Source: Vibrio mytili
GTDB taxonomy: Bacteria; Pseudomonadota; Gammaproteobacteria; Enterobacterales; Vibrionaceae
Assembly: GCF_000830505.1 (NCBI RefSeq)
Contig: NZ_JXOK01000049.1
Span: 62,001-126,000 of the forward strand
Direction: 5' to 3'
Length of the DNA: 64,000 bases
Shown here: positions 1 to 9,042 of the stretch, one piece after another
How positions within the stretch are numbered: the stretch's first letter is position 1
How the letters are laid out: each line of letters starts with the position of its first letter
Position numbers and translations under genes: made by a program
The notes under the pieces: model-generated
Told to the model about the DNA's origin: nothing
The model's database searches: none
The model's input: only the letters and a program-made list of their open reading frames with translations

Positions 1-34
1 AAACAGCCTTGCCGTAAAGGTGGGGCTGTTTTAG
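1..34 (+). terminator. Rho-independent terminator of a gene left of the window
   Basis: The arms aaacagcc and ggctgttt enclose a short loop and are followed by TTTAGT. It presumably ends a rightward gene whose body lies outside the window. Confidence 0.6.
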
Positions 35-204
35 TATTTCGATTCGTAATGTCATTAAGTCGTTCATCTGTTCTCAACTCACCGCTGATTATTGTGTTTT
101 ATTTTCAAATTTAATTTGAAAATGTTTTTAGATCAAACCCGTTTCTTAAATTAACTCATAAGGTTATGCTGTCGGCCAAGACACTATTGTTTTTGGAGAC
201 TGTC

Positions 205-858
205 ATGGACATCGTACAAGCCGCTAAATCTCGCTATTCAACTAAAGCTTTTGATCCGACTCGCAAACTACCTCAAGAAAAAGTAGATGCGATAAAAGAG
301 CTGATTCGTTTTAGCCCATCAAGCGTGAACTCTCAACCTTGGCATTTCCTTTTAGCGAGTACCGAAGAAGGCAAGCAGCGTATTGCTAAGGCGGCACAAG
401 GCACTTACGCATTCAATGAAGCGAAAATCTTAAACGCTTCTCACGTTTTGGTGTTCTGTGCAAAGACAGATATTGATGAAGAATACCTTGAAGCGCTGCT
501 GGCTCAAGAAGAGAAAGATGGCCGATACCCAACAGAAGACGCAAAATCAGCCGTTCGAGGTGGTCGCGGCTTCTTCGTTAATATGCACCGTTTCGATTAT
601 AAAGATGCGAATCACTGGATGGAGAAGCAAGTCTACCTAAATGTGGGTACGTTGTTGCTAGGTGCATCAGCACTGGAGATCGATGCAGTGCCAGTCGAAG
701 GGTTTGATCCTAAGGTGCTCGATGCAGAGTTTGGTTTACGTGAACAAGGCTATACCAGTGTCGTGATCGTGCCGCTAGGTTACCACGCGGAAGACGATTT
801 TAATGCTAAATCACCGAAGTCACGCTGGGACGAAAGCACTGTACTTACGGAAATTTAA
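205..858 (+). CDS. nfsB: Oxygen-insensitive NAD(P)H nitroreductase / dihydropteridine reductase (NfsB type)
   Basis: FMN flavoprotein of the nitroreductase superfamily, expected to reduce nitroaromatics and quinones by two-electron transfer in the cytosol. The 217-residue product equals the length of E. coli NfsB. Its N-terminus has the K-S-R-Y-S-T-K-A-F-D phosphate-binding motif of FMN, followed by the family segment FSPSSVNSQPWHF, and the C-terminal part contains GYHAEDD. The ATG at 205 is preceded by GGAG at 195-198. An in-frame ATG at 166 would add 13 residues not typical of the family. It converges on a LysR gene that ends 30 bp away. Confidence 0.9.
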   Translation: MDIVQAAKSRYSTKAFDPTRKLPQEKVDAIKELIRFSPSSVNSQPWHFLLASTEEGKQRIAKAAQGTYAFNEAKILNASHVLVFCAKTDIDEEYLEALLAQEEKDGRYPTEDAKSAVRGGRGFFVNMHRFDYKDANHWMEKQVYLNVGTLLLGASALEIDAVPVEGFDPKVLDAEFGLREQGYTSVVIVPLGYHAEDDFNAKSPKSRWDESTVLTEI

Positions 859-887
859 TCATACGGTAAAACTTTAGAGCGATGACC

Positions 888-1838
888 TTACTTGAGGTAG
901 GGTTCACTCTCTGATGAATGACAAAATGTTGCCAGTACTTTTGCTCTCTGCTGGCAGCATTTATCTTGGATAAATTCACGGAAAGTGCGGATGCTTGGCG
1001 TAAGCAGTCGGCGATCGGCACAAACCATATAAAGTGGCACAGGACCACAATCCCACTCTGGCAGCACTCTTACTAAACGACCTTCAATTAAATCCTGACT
1101 AATATCCATTAATGATTTATTCGCGATACCTGTCCCTTTAATAGCAAGGCGATGTGGTAAATCACTGTCGTTGCTCAGTAAGTTACCACTGACGACGATC
1201 TGCTGTTTTTGATCTTCTCGTGTCAATGTCCATTTGTTGTAAACCGAGTCTGCAACCATGTAGCATAAACAGTTGTGCTGAGCTAAATCCTCCGGAGACT
1301 TCAACTCTGGGTGTTTGGCGACATAGTCTGGAGATGCACACAAAATACGTTCGTTTTTGCCACATAAAGCGAGCACGACTAAATTGGAGTCTGCTGGTTC
1401 TCCGTAACGAATCGCAATGTCGACTGGTTTAGCGTACATATCGGTGAGACTGTCCGACAACTCAAGCTTGATGGTGACTTTTGGGTAAAGAGACATAAAC
1501 TCCTCCACCCAATCGAGCAGCATATTGCGTCCAAAATCGGATGGCGCACTGATGTGTAGTTGACCCGCAAGCTCCCCTCTGGCACTTGAGATTTGATCTA
1601 ATCCATCTTGCAGCGTTGCCAGTGCTTGGGTGGTTTTATCCAAAAACAATTCACCTTCGGAGGTGAGCCTTAAGCTACGTGTTGAACGTACAAACAGTGG
1701 AAATCCGATTTGTTCTTCTAGGCGTTTAATGGATGCACTCACCGCCGCGGGCGTAATATCCATACTGGAGGCAACCTTAGAAAAGTTACCTTGGCGTGCA
1801 GTCTCGACAAAAATGTTCAGGTCGTTAAGGGCTTTCAT
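888..1838 (-). CDS. LysR-family transcriptional regulator
   Basis: 316 residues with an N-terminal winged HTH (NIFVETARQGNFSKVASSM, then the PAAVSASIKRLEEQIG recognition region) and a C-terminal periplasmic-binding-like effector domain. I chose the ATG at 1838 because MKALNDLNIF is where such proteins usually begin; a GTG at 1868 would add ten residues. Neither start has a strong Shine-Dalgarno. It belongs to the CrgA/DmlR-like subgroup by overall look (PSDFGRNML, IAIRYGEPADSNLV). The convergent nitroreductase could be a target, but position alone does not show this. Confidence 0.87.
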   Translation of the reverse strand: MKALNDLNIFVETARQGNFSKVASSMDITPAAVSASIKRLEEQIGFPLFVRSTRSLRLTSEGELFLDKTTQALATLQDGLDQISSARGELAGQLHISAPSDFGRNMLLDWVEEFMSLYPKVTIKLELSDSLTDMYAKPVDIAIRYGEPADSNLVVLALCGKNERILCASPDYVAKHPELKSPEDLAQHNCLCYMVADSVYNKWTLTREDQKQQIVVSGNLLSNDSDLPHRLAIKGTGIANKSLMDISQDLIEGRLVRVLPEWDCGPVPLYMVCADRRLLTPSIRTFREFIQDKCCQQRAKVLATFCHSSESEPYLK

Positions 1839-1972
1839 CTCAAAAGGTATCTGGGAATTTAGCCCCACTATAGTAGGTAGTGATCTAAATTCAACGCTTA
1901 TTAGTGGGGTTATCGTTGAACATGTCGGCCTAGGCGTCCCGACCGCGTTAGTGTAGAAGTCTCGTTGCTGTC

Positions 1973-2005
1973 AAAAAAGGAGAAGCCGCGCGACAACCTC
2001 TCCTT
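1973..2005 (-). terminator. Terminator of the thioesterase gene
   Basis: On the minus strand the stem aaggagagg...cttctcctt has a GC-rich loop and is followed by TTTTTT. It lies immediately downstream of the stop codon at 2011. Confidence 0.65.
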
Positions 2006-2010
2006 GTTTA

Positions 2011-2466
2011 TCAACTTAATTGATGTGTATTACCAGCCGTGGCTTCTAGATCGAGCACGGATTGGCGTATGTGCTCAGGAACGTCTGTTTTTACATTATT
2101 TTTAAAGTCGAACATCACGCCCGTTGCGGTTGCCGTTGTGGTTATCGCTCCCCACTTTTTACTGAATACATGATATTCCATTGTCATGCGATCTGATTGC
2201 ATGTCTATCACGCGCGATCCAATAAGTAGCGTATCCGGAAAGGTCACGGGAAGCTTATAGCGACATTGTGTTTCGCTCAATACGGGACCAATTTGTGAGG
2301 TTTTTAGATCGACCATCATATTGATCTTAGAAAAATAATCGAGACGAGCGGTTTCAAAGTAACGAAAGTAGACGACGTTGTTGACGTGCTGCAGTGCATC
2401 CATTTCTCCCCAAGCGACTTTTATTTCCGTCACGACTGGAAAATCTTTTAGTAGTGTATCCATCAT
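2011..2466 (-). CDS. Acyl-CoA thioesterase, 4HBT hot-dog fold (YbgC/FadM-like)
   Basis: 151-residue single hot-dog domain. The N-terminal segment WGEMDALQHVNNVVYFRYFETAR carries the D-x-x-x-H-V-N signature of the 4-hydroxybenzoyl-CoA thioesterase family, where the Asp is catalytic. It is likely a cytosolic hydrolase of acyl-CoA thioesters; the substrate cannot be read from sequence. The start is MMDTLLKDF at 2466, and the second Met is equally possible. It is transcribed divergently from the ferredoxin-NADP reductase gene with a gap of about 215 bp. Confidence 0.82.
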   Translation of the reverse strand: MMDTLLKDFPVVTEIKVAWGEMDALQHVNNVVYFRYFETARLDYFSKINMMVDLKTSQIGPVLSETQCRYKLPVTFPDTLLIGSRVIDMQSDRMTMEYHVFSKKWGAITTTATATGVMFDFKNNVKTDVPEHIRQSVLDLEATAGNTHQLS

Positions 2467-2682
2467 CTTTCCTTTTCATTAGCCCTGTCACAGATTTTAC
2501 TGTGGCTTGTCGGTTTGAGTATTTATTCTAGATGTATTTGCTTCAAATGTAATAAATTTGTTTTTAAAATGTGAATTAAACTGGTAAGTGACATATGTAA
2601 AGTGTAGACTTTACTTAGCTAGGCGAGTCAGAGAGTTGGGCGAGTCAAGTTTGCTTTAGGTTAACCACGAAGGAGGTGTTTC

Positions 2683-3447
2683 GTGACAGAGTTGAAAGGA
2701 TTCAATCTCGCCAGTGTTGAAAAGCGAATAGACTGGACCAAAGACGTATTCAGTTTACGCGTGTCTGGGGCTTCTTTATCTTTTAAAGCGGGGCAATTTA
2801 CCAAGTTGGCGTTACTTGATGACGATGGAAACCCTATCAGTCGCGCATACTCCATCGTGAATGCGCCCAGTGAGCAGTTTGATTGGCTGGAATTCCTTAT
2901 TGTCGCGAACCCAAATGGTCAGCTATCGCCTAAGCTGCAAAATTTAAAAGTGGGCGATGGTATTTATGTTGGGCAAACCGCTCATGGTGACTTAGTGCAC
3001 GATACGATCCCTAAACAAGCGCATGATTTATGGATGCTTGCAACGGGGACGGGGATTGGGCCTTTTCTTGCTTTGCTCGATGACATTAATCTTCTTCCTC
3101 ACAATGAAAAAATTGTATTAGTCCATGGCGTCCGGTATGAAAAAGATCTGGTATATCGTTATTTAATTGAACAGTTGCAGCAGCGTTATGAAGGGCGTTT
3201 GCAATACATTCCGATTATCAGCCGAGAAGCGGTCGCAGGTCAGCTACAAGGCCGCATCCCAGACTGTATTTCGTCGGGTGCATTAGCGAATAGAGCGGAT
3301 TTACCTTTTAGCGCCCAAAGTAGTTTTGTGATGCTATGTGGTAACCCAGACATGATTAAAGACACGTCAACGGTGTTACAAGAAATGGGGCTAGAAAAAT
3401 ATCGTACCAGAACTGGTGGAAATATAATCTACGAACGTTATTGGTAA
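2683..3447 (+). CDS. fpr: Ferredoxin/flavodoxin--NADP+ reductase
   Basis: 254 residues. The FAD-binding beta-barrel carries R-A-Y-S at residues 54-57 (flavin phosphate motif RxYS), and the NADP domain carries GTGIGPFLALL near residue 120. The C-terminus YERYW has the terminal aromatic Trp of the bacterial Fpr subclass. It exchanges electrons between NADPH and ferredoxin or flavodoxin. The start is GTG at 2683, chosen because a near-perfect ribosome site AGGAGG at 2671-2676 sits at the right distance and no ATG does. It stands alone and ends in a strong terminator. Confidence 0.88.
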   Translation: MTELKGFNLASVEKRIDWTKDVFSLRVSGASLSFKAGQFTKLALLDDDGNPISRAYSIVNAPSEQFDWLEFLIVANPNGQLSPKLQNLKVGDGIYVGQTAHGDLVHDTIPKQAHDLWMLATGTGIGPFLALLDDINLLPHNEKIVLVHGVRYEKDLVYRYLIEQLQQRYEGRLQYIPIISREAVAGQLQGRIPDCISSGALANRADLPFSAQSSFVMLCGNPDMIKDTSTVLQEMGLEKYRTRTGGNIIYERYW

Positions 3448-3457
3448 TGATGCACGT

Positions 3458-3485
3458 GAAAAAAGCCACTGATGTGGCTTTTTCT
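3458..3485 (+). terminator. Terminator after fpr, probably bidirectional
   Basis: Stem aaaaagccac / gtggcttttt with a TGAT loop. A-rich and T-rich flanks on both sides let it serve both fpr and the leftward gene ending at 3512. Confidence 0.75.
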
Positions 3486-3511
3486 ACGACGAGACTGAGA
3501 GATAGTCGTAA

Positions 3512-4174
3512 TTATTGTTGATTGAGGTACGCTTTAAAGCGCGCTTTGGTGTCAGCATCTGCTTTTTGATACCAAAAGTGCAGCATCTCTTCGGCTGTTG
3601 AATCTGCTTTCGCAGCTTCTGCTCGAGCTTGTTTGAGATCGTCGGGAATTGGAGCTGGCAGAGTCATGGGTTGGACTGCTGCAATCGACACAGCGGCTAT
3701 ACCTCCGGTCTTGTTGTAATCTTCCGTTTCTCGAATGTAGTCGCGGCCAATTTGAACACCAGGTTTGATCAGCTTGTCTTGTTGTACATCAACGGTATTC
3801 CCTGACTTATCGTTTAATGTCCAGTCCAGATCGCCAATGTTGTTTTCTGCATCACTCAAATTGCGATATTTTGGTAATTGCATCGTTAGATCCGCATCTG
3901 AAGCAACAAACTTAGCGATAATTACGTCGCTTTCGGTGCTAACGCGATCGTTACCTTGGCTAAAAAATGGGGTATAGCGAAATACAAATTGATTCACTCC
4001 GTTAGGTAGGATCAATGTTTTTTCGGACGCGAAAAAACCACCTGAGAGCTTCACTTTATCCCCGTTTGCCGCCAGAACAGAGACTTCGTCAGGCACACGT
4101 ACAGTGACATCCGCGAATGCCATACCACTCATTGTAAGAGCGATCATACAAGTTAAAGGCTTGATCAATTTCAT
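3512..4174 (-). CDS. Exported DUF2057/UPF0319 protein, YccT (CsgI)-like
   Basis: 220 residues. A signal peptide (MKLIKPLTCMIALTMSGMAFA) is followed by a DUF2057 domain beginning DVTVRVPDEVSVLAANG and the family block GGFFASEKTLILPNGVNQF. The E. coli member YccT has been described as a periplasmic inhibitor of curli assembly (CsgI); whether that role holds here is unknown. I chose the ATG at 4174, which has AGGA upstream, over an upstream in-frame start at 4219 because it places the signal peptide at the N-terminus. Confidence 0.82.
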   Translation of the reverse strand: MKLIKPLTCMIALTMSGMAFADVTVRVPDEVSVLAANGDKVKLSGGFFASEKTLILPNGVNQFVFRYTPFFSQGNDRVSTESDVIIAKFVASDADLTMQLPKYRNLSDAENNIGDLDWTLNDKSGNTVDVQQDKLIKPGVQIGRDYIRETEDYNKTGGIAAVSIAAVQPMTLPAPIPDDLKQARAEAAKADSTAEEMLHFWYQKADADTKARFKAYLNQQ

Positions 4175-4345
4175 TGTTTTTATCCTAAGCACTGTGATTA
4201 GCGATGGATGAGAGTGCACCGTTAGCCATTTGATTGCAACTCTCTACTGTTAGATGAATGAAAAATTCACAGTACCGTCATTTTTGTTGATTGTGCGAGC
4301 TTCGACTGACAGTCTGCGCCCGTTGAAGACAACGCATCAGAAAGC

Positions 4346-4380
4346 AAAACAAACCGCTGTAAGGCAACGGTTTGTTTCTT
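4346..4380 (-). terminator. Terminator of the efflux/channel operon
   Basis: Inverted repeat aaacaaaccg / cggtttgttt around a loop of about 11 nt, with T-rich sequence on both sides. It lies 40-75 bp downstream of the last gene of the leftward run ending at 4421. Confidence 0.6.
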
Positions 4381-4420
4381 GTTTATAAGGTTTTTTAAAT
4401 AAATGACGAAAGATGGAATG

Positions 4421-5566
4421 CTAAATACCAGCGCCTTGCCCAGAGTTGGCTTGATCATCCACCTCTTGCAGTTCAGCTAACTCCTCTTGTTGTTGAGCTT
4501 TTTCAATGTTTAACCACCAAACAAACAGCTCATACCAAATCGCGAGAATCACCGCACCCAAGAACAAACCGACGATACCATAGAACAGCATACCGCCGAT
4601 GGCACCGATCAGAATCACTGGCATAGGGACATCGACACCACGACCCATTAACATTGGTTTGAGTAAGTTTTCAGATAAAGCACCAACAACGGCCCACACC
4701 GTAAACATGGTCGCTGTGCTGCTGTCTTGTGTCATGTACATATAGCCTATGACGGGTAAAACGGCTAACAAGGCGGGCAGTTGAGCGATACACAAAATCA
4801 TCAAAATGAGCGTGAGTAAGCCAGCGGCTGGAACACCAAATATGAAGAATCCTGCACCGATAATCAGTGCTTGGATTGCAGCAACACCAACCACGCCGAG
4901 TAGAACACTCTTTATGGTTCCTGCGATCATTGTTGCCCAGCTTTTCGCATTGTCGCCGGCAGTACGAATGGCAATCGTTGTTAGTCCGGATGACAGTGAC
5001 TCTGAATAAGTCATGAAGCCTGCCGCAATGGCCAGTGATAAAATGGAAAGTAATAGACTACCAATGGCGCCACCAACCATACCCAGTAATGCCGTTAGGC
5101 CAGATTTAATCTGTGGCATAAAGGTTTGTATCGCTTGCTCTAAGTTGGTCGCAAACATTGTCCAAGTATCAAACAGTTTATCGCCGACCAGAGGCCAGTC
5201 TGCAACCGAAGGTTTAGGACCTGGTATTTTAACACTTCCGCTTTGCAATACTTCGAGGGCGTGTGTGGCTCCGTCGTAAATGGAACCAGACACCATCACC
5301 AGAGGCGTGACCAATAAAGCAATACCCAACAATGCAATCGTCGTGGCTGCTAGTCCACGTCTACCCCCATAGGCGCGTTGCAGTTTTTGGGTGATGGGCA
5401 TTAATGCTACTGCGATGATCGCCCCCCAGATTACTGGAATGATGAAAGGCTTGATAATATCGTACGTAAACATCAGCAATACGAATATCAAGCCAATACG
5501 TATTGATGACTCCACCATGTTACTGATGAAAAGCTTACTTTCATGTCTTTCCGATTGTTTATTCAT
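4421..5566 (-). CDS. AI-2E family (PerM-like) transporter
   Basis: 381-residue polytopic inner-membrane protein with about seven to eight hydrophobic segments. A first pair lies at residues 23-57 and a long block runs from about 160 to 350. The ending EELAELQEVDDQANSGQGAGI is soluble. It resembles the PF01594 family, which includes TqsA, PerM and YdiK; several members are Na+/H+ antiporters rather than AI-2 exporters, so the substrate is open. The ATG overlaps the stop of the upstream K+ channel gene by 8 nt, which implies translational coupling as the last gene of the run. Confidence 0.83.
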   Translation of the reverse strand: MNKQSERHESKLFISNMVESSIRIGLIFVLLMFTYDIIKPFIIPVIWGAIIAVALMPITQKLQRAYGGRRGLAATTIALLGIALLVTPLVMVSGSIYDGATHALEVLQSGSVKIPGPKPSVADWPLVGDKLFDTWTMFATNLEQAIQTFMPQIKSGLTALLGMVGGAIGSLLLSILSLAIAAGFMTYSESLSSGLTTIAIRTAGDNAKSWATMIAGTIKSVLLGVVGVAAIQALIIGAGFFIFGVPAAGLLTLILMILCIAQLPALLAVLPVIGYMYMTQDSSTATMFTVWAVVGALSENLLKPMLMGRGVDVPMPVILIGAIGGMLFYGIVGLFLGAVILAIWYELFVWWLNIEKAQQQEELAELQEVDDQANSGQGAGI

Positions 5567-6245
5567 TTTTATTTACCTGATGATCGATGTTAGAGCTGAC
5601 GAGGCTTGAAACGACTATTGCCATATAAAACACACCTGTAATTGCCTCTAAATACACAATGACTTGCGCCAAAGGGGTTAGAGGACTGATGTCGCCATAA
5701 CCTAGCGTGGTTAAAGTGACAAAACTAAAATACGCTGCGTTGGAAAAGTTCTGCCCCCAAGAAATGGCTTCCATACCTGTAAAGGCATTTGGAGAAAACT
5801 CAAGTAAGATGAGATAGGCAATGGCCCACATCAAACCAAGCAGTAGGAACAAAGCGACTGAACCGATCACCTTGTTGCTGTTCACAGAGCCTGTAAACAG
5901 AATTTGTCTCGCGATCGATTTGAACGTGCCAAAGAAAAACGCGAAGGTCAGCGCAAGCATCACAACGTTCATTTTTTCAATATCAAAAATGGTTTTGAGT
6001 GTGATGACAAGCACCCAGATACTCAGGAGAGAATAAAGAAAACGCGACCATGCTTTATCGAAGCGTAGGCTTGCCATACAGACGATAAACGTGATGATCG
6101 TCAACGCTTGTAGAATATGTTCTAACGCACCTTCGCCGACTCCCTGAAAAAAAGCACTGCACACAAGTAAGGTCACTAGCGCTAATGTCAGATAGAAAAA
6201 ATTATTTTCTTCATTGATATTTTTGAGTTTTTTACCAATAACCAT
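5559..6245 (-). CDS. Two-TM-pore type potassium channel family protein
   Basis: About 228 residues with roughly six hydrophobic stretches. Near residue 180 there is a pore loop and selectivity filter, TLTTLGYGDISPLTP (TxGYGD), the hallmark of K+ channels. No RCK/TrkA domain follows, because the protein ends shortly after the last TM helix. The ATG at 6245 (MVIGKKLKN) is preferred, with GTGAG upstream; a GTG at 6257 would add four residues. It sits between an HlyD adaptor and an AI-2E permease in a leftward operon, an unusual partner for an efflux pump. Confidence 0.82.
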   Translation of the reverse strand: MVIGKKLKNINEENNFFYLTLALVTLLVCSAFFQGVGEGALEHILQALTIITFIVCMASLRFDKAWSRFLYSLLSIWVLVITLKTIFDIEKMNVVMLALTFAFFFGTFKSIARQILFTGSVNSNKVIGSVALFLLLGLMWAIAYLILLEFSPNAFTGMEAISWGQNFSNAAYFSFVTLTTLGYGDISPLTPLAQVIVYLEAITGVFYMAIVVSSLVSSNIDHQVNKNE

Positions 6246-6288
6246 GACGGTTCTCACTTAAATTCTAGTCATTCATCTTTATTTCTAG

Positions 6289-7173
6289 TTATTCACCTGC
6301 AGATGATTCGCTCATCACCATAATAGATGCGGAAAGCCCAAATCTCAGTTCAACACCTTCTGGTAATTCTTTGAGCGAAACACGGACAGGAATACGTTGT
6401 GCTAAACGAATCCACTGAAAAACAGGATTTACGTTAGGTAATAGGTTGTAACCCACCGTGCCATCTCTTGGCGCAATGCCCCAACCAATGGAGTCTACGG
6501 TGCCATCAATCGGTGTATCTGGATGAGACATGAGGGTGACGCGCGCGCTATTACCTGATTTTATTTGAGTAAGTTGATTTTCTCGGAAGAAGCCAAATAC
6601 CCAAAAACTGTTCTTATCGATCAGTGCCAGTAACGGTTGATTCGCGACGGCCTGGGTACCGTTTCGAATATCTAGGTTAGATACAAAGCCATCCACGGTG
6701 GCATATACTTTGGTGAATCCGAGATTTAGTTTGGCTGATTTCAATTGTTCTTCTGCAGATTTGATCTGCAGTAGAGACTCTTCATACGCAATCTCGCGAC
6801 GAATCAAATCTTTGTGGGATACCGCTCCACGATCTTTGGTGCGGATGTCTTTTAAGCGCTCGTATTCGATCTGTTTTCCACGTGCGTTGACCTTTGCTCT
6901 TTCTAGGCCAACTTCCGCTTGAGAGAGCGCAACCTCATAAGTCGTAGGATCGATCTCAAACAGCAAGTCTCCAGCGGTTACTTCTTGGTTGTCTTGTATT
7001 GCCACGTTGACGATTGGACCGGACACACGTGGAGCGACTTTTATGACGTTTGCTCGTACCTGACCGTCACGGGTCCAGGGATGATGAAAATACTCGTCAT
7101 ACTTCTGATAGCCTAGCCAAGCTGCGCCGCCAAGAATGACAAGATTGAGTGCAATTACGAATAGTTTTTTCAT
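6289..7173 (-). CDS. HlyD/EmrA-type membrane fusion protein (AaeA-like)
   Basis: 294 residues. One N-terminal TM helix (LFVIALNLVILGGAAWLGYQ) is followed by the barrel/lipoyl start HPWTRDGQVRANVIKVAPRVSG, a coiled-coil hairpin at about 80-145, and the lipoyl half LGFTKVYATVDGFVSNLDI. It is a periplasmic adaptor linking an inner-membrane pump to an outer-membrane factor. I chose the ATG at 7173, which has AGGTG upstream, rather than a GTG at 7185 directly after the preceding stop. Order and relatives match the AaeX-AaeA-AaeB aromatic acid efflux set. Confidence 0.87.
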   Translation of the reverse strand: MKKLFVIALNLVILGGAAWLGYQKYDEYFHHPWTRDGQVRANVIKVAPRVSGPIVNVAIQDNQEVTAGDLLFEIDPTTYEVALSQAEVGLERAKVNARGKQIEYERLKDIRTKDRGAVSHKDLIRREIAYEESLLQIKSAEEQLKSAKLNLGFTKVYATVDGFVSNLDIRNGTQAVANQPLLALIDKNSFWVFGFFRENQLTQIKSGNSARVTLMSHPDTPIDGTVDSIGWGIAPRDGTVGYNLLPNVNPVFQWIRLAQRIPVRVSLKELPEGVELRFGLSASIMVMSESSAGE

Positions 7174-7185
7174 CTTGTTTGGCAC

Positions 7186-7389
7186 CTAAAATTGAATATA
7201 AAAACTGTCAATCGTGACCACATAAAAAACCATGATGGCGATAAAGGTCAGCGATGGAAAAGCGATGAAACGCGATAATCGGGTTTTGTTTAAAATGATG
7301 ACGGTTATCCATGTGGCGGTCACCGCAAGAAATAGAACTAATAGCAAAGGAGAGAAGTACACATCGCCCCAAGAGAGTTCATACGGCAT
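7186..7389 (-). CDS. DUF1656 small membrane protein (AaeX-like)
   Basis: 67 residues, starting MPYELSWGDVYFSPLLLV and holding two hydrophobic helices. This is the standard DUF1656 form found beside AaeA/AaeB and FusB-type pumps. Its start codon overlaps the outer-membrane-factor stop by one base (TAATG), so the genes are translationally coupled. The function of the family is not established. Confidence 0.85.
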   Translation of the reverse strand: MPYELSWGDVYFSPLLLVLFLAVTATWITVIILNKTRLSRFIAFPSLTFIAIMVFYVVTIDSFYIQF

Positions 7390-9032
7390 TATGGCTCCTC
7401 CCTTTTAGAGTCCGTTGGATTGTCGGGCGGCTGTTTGATACGCAGTGGCGGTAGTACGCGCTCGTCTTCGTCCAAATACCCACCCCAGTCAACGCGCTGT
7501 TGCATTTGCTGAGCAATGGCTTCGCTAACGAAAGGTTTGCCGGTTTTGGTTTGCCATCCCCCGCCTAACGCTTTGTACAACGCCACGACTTGGCTGGCTA
7601 CGTTACCTTTAATCTGGGCGTAGCTGTCTTCGGCTCGAGTCATCTTCTCGACGGAATTGAGCAGACGTTCAAACGAGATTTGACCGTTTTCATATTGCGT
7701 CATCGAGATATTGAATGCGCGAATGGAGGAGTTAACAGACTGCAGGCGCAGGGATTTTTGTTTTACATACAGGTCATACGCTTCTAACGCATTCGTGACT
7801 TCGTTGACCGCTTGTAAAACGGCTTTGTTGTAGTTAGTCAACGTCTCTTGGAAGCTGGCATCTTCAAGGCGAATGTTATTTTTTACCCTGCCATATTGGA
7901 ATATATTCCAGCTAAACGTTGGGCCAATCACCATGGTCAATGAGTCACTAAAACTGAAGCTGTCGCCATCAGGAACGGTACTATCGATACCAATCGAACC
8001 AAACAGTGAAAAGCTCGGATACAACGCGGATTCTGCGACGCCAATTTGGGCACTTTGCGCCCGTGCAAGCATTTCTGAGACTTGTAAGTCAGGTCGACGC
8101 ATGACCAAGTTTGCGTCTATTTTGCTTTGTAAAACGGGAGGGCGAGGCACAATGGATACTTCATCGTTACCCGATAAAGCCAATTTTCGCCCAGTCGATT
8201 TAAACTGAGTTTCATAAGCAGTGATACTTTCAGGGATACCATTTGATTCAAGAATGACATCAACCTCTTCGGGCAATACACCTAACAAGAGCGCGAGTGC
8301 GGAGCGGGACTGCTTCATCGCGATTTCTAGACCCGGTTGCGCCGCTTTGGTTGTATACAGCTGGTTTTTCGCTTGTTGAACATCAAGTTCGGTGACGTTA
8401 CCTGAGTCATATTGGACTTGAGTGATGTGCACAACGCGCTCTTGGATCTCGATGTTGCGGCGAGACAACAAAATGCGCTCTTGGTAGGTACGGTAATTAA
8501 TATAATTGCGTGCTACCTCTGCCGTGATGGTGACCATAATGTCATGGTATGACGCAATCGTTGCATAGTAACCCGCTTCGGCAGATTCAATACCACGAGC
8601 GTATTTACCCCATATATCCATCTCCCAAGCCGCATCAAAGGACAGTGCCGCGTTATTAAACCCTTGATCGTTGACGTACGCACGAGCCACATTGCCAGAT
8701 ACGGTTTGTACTTGCGGGTATTGTAAGCCTGTTGTGATACCTAAAAGCGCACGTGCTTGGATGATACGCAAACCTGCCGCTTCCAAATCTAAGTTCTGTT
8801 GGCTGGCGATCTCGACTAATTGATTGAGCGTCGGGTCATTAAATTGTTGCCACCACTGCTGCATCTGTTGCTCTGATTGCTGTGTGTACTGCACGGCGCT
8901 CTTGAGCGACCAATCACTGGGTAATGCAGACTGCTGTGGATGGACATAGTCCGGTCCCACAGTTGTACAGGCACTGACCCCGAGTAGTGCCAGTAGGGTA
9001 AGGCTCGGTTTCGTGAGCTTTGAAATCAACAT
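7389..9032 (-). CDS. Outer-membrane efflux lipoprotein, NodT/TolC family
   Basis: 547 residues. The signal peptide ends in the lipobox L-G-V-S-A-C with Cys22 as the lipidation site. TTVGPDYVHP follows, the usual start of RND-type outer-membrane factors. Two TolC-like repeats are visible, each with long alpha-helices (about 95-250 and 310-480) and strand segments such as FDAAWEMDIWG and GPTFSWNIFQYGR. It forms the outer channel of the tripartite pump with the FUSC permease and HlyD adaptor. The C-terminal tail (about 40 residues, DEDERVLPPLRIKQ) is a hydrophilic extension. Confidence 0.88.
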   Translation of the reverse strand: MLISKLTKPSLTLLALLGVSACTTVGPDYVHPQQSALPSDWSLKSAVQYTQQSEQQMQQWWQQFNDPTLNQLVEIASQQNLDLEAAGLRIIQARALLGITTGLQYPQVQTVSGNVARAYVNDQGFNNAALSFDAAWEMDIWGKYARGIESAEAGYYATIASYHDIMVTITAEVARNYINYRTYQERILLSRRNIEIQERVVHITQVQYDSGNVTELDVQQAKNQLYTTKAAQPGLEIAMKQSRSALALLLGVLPEEVDVILESNGIPESITAYETQFKSTGRKLALSGNDEVSIVPRPPVLQSKIDANLVMRRPDLQVSEMLARAQSAQIGVAESALYPSFSLFGSIGIDSTVPDGDSFSFSDSLTMVIGPTFSWNIFQYGRVKNNIRLEDASFQETLTNYNKAVLQAVNEVTNALEAYDLYVKQKSLRLQSVNSSIRAFNISMTQYENGQISFERLLNSVEKMTRAEDSYAQIKGNVASQVVALYKALGGGWQTKTGKPFVSEAIAQQMQQRVDWGGYLDEDERVLPPLRIKQPPDNPTDSKREEP

Positions 9033-9042
9033 ACCTTCACCT

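Noticed and set aside
4267..4458. 63-codon leftward frame overlapping the AI-2E gene end
   Set aside because: It overlaps a conserved gene and a terminator hairpin and has no family resemblance.
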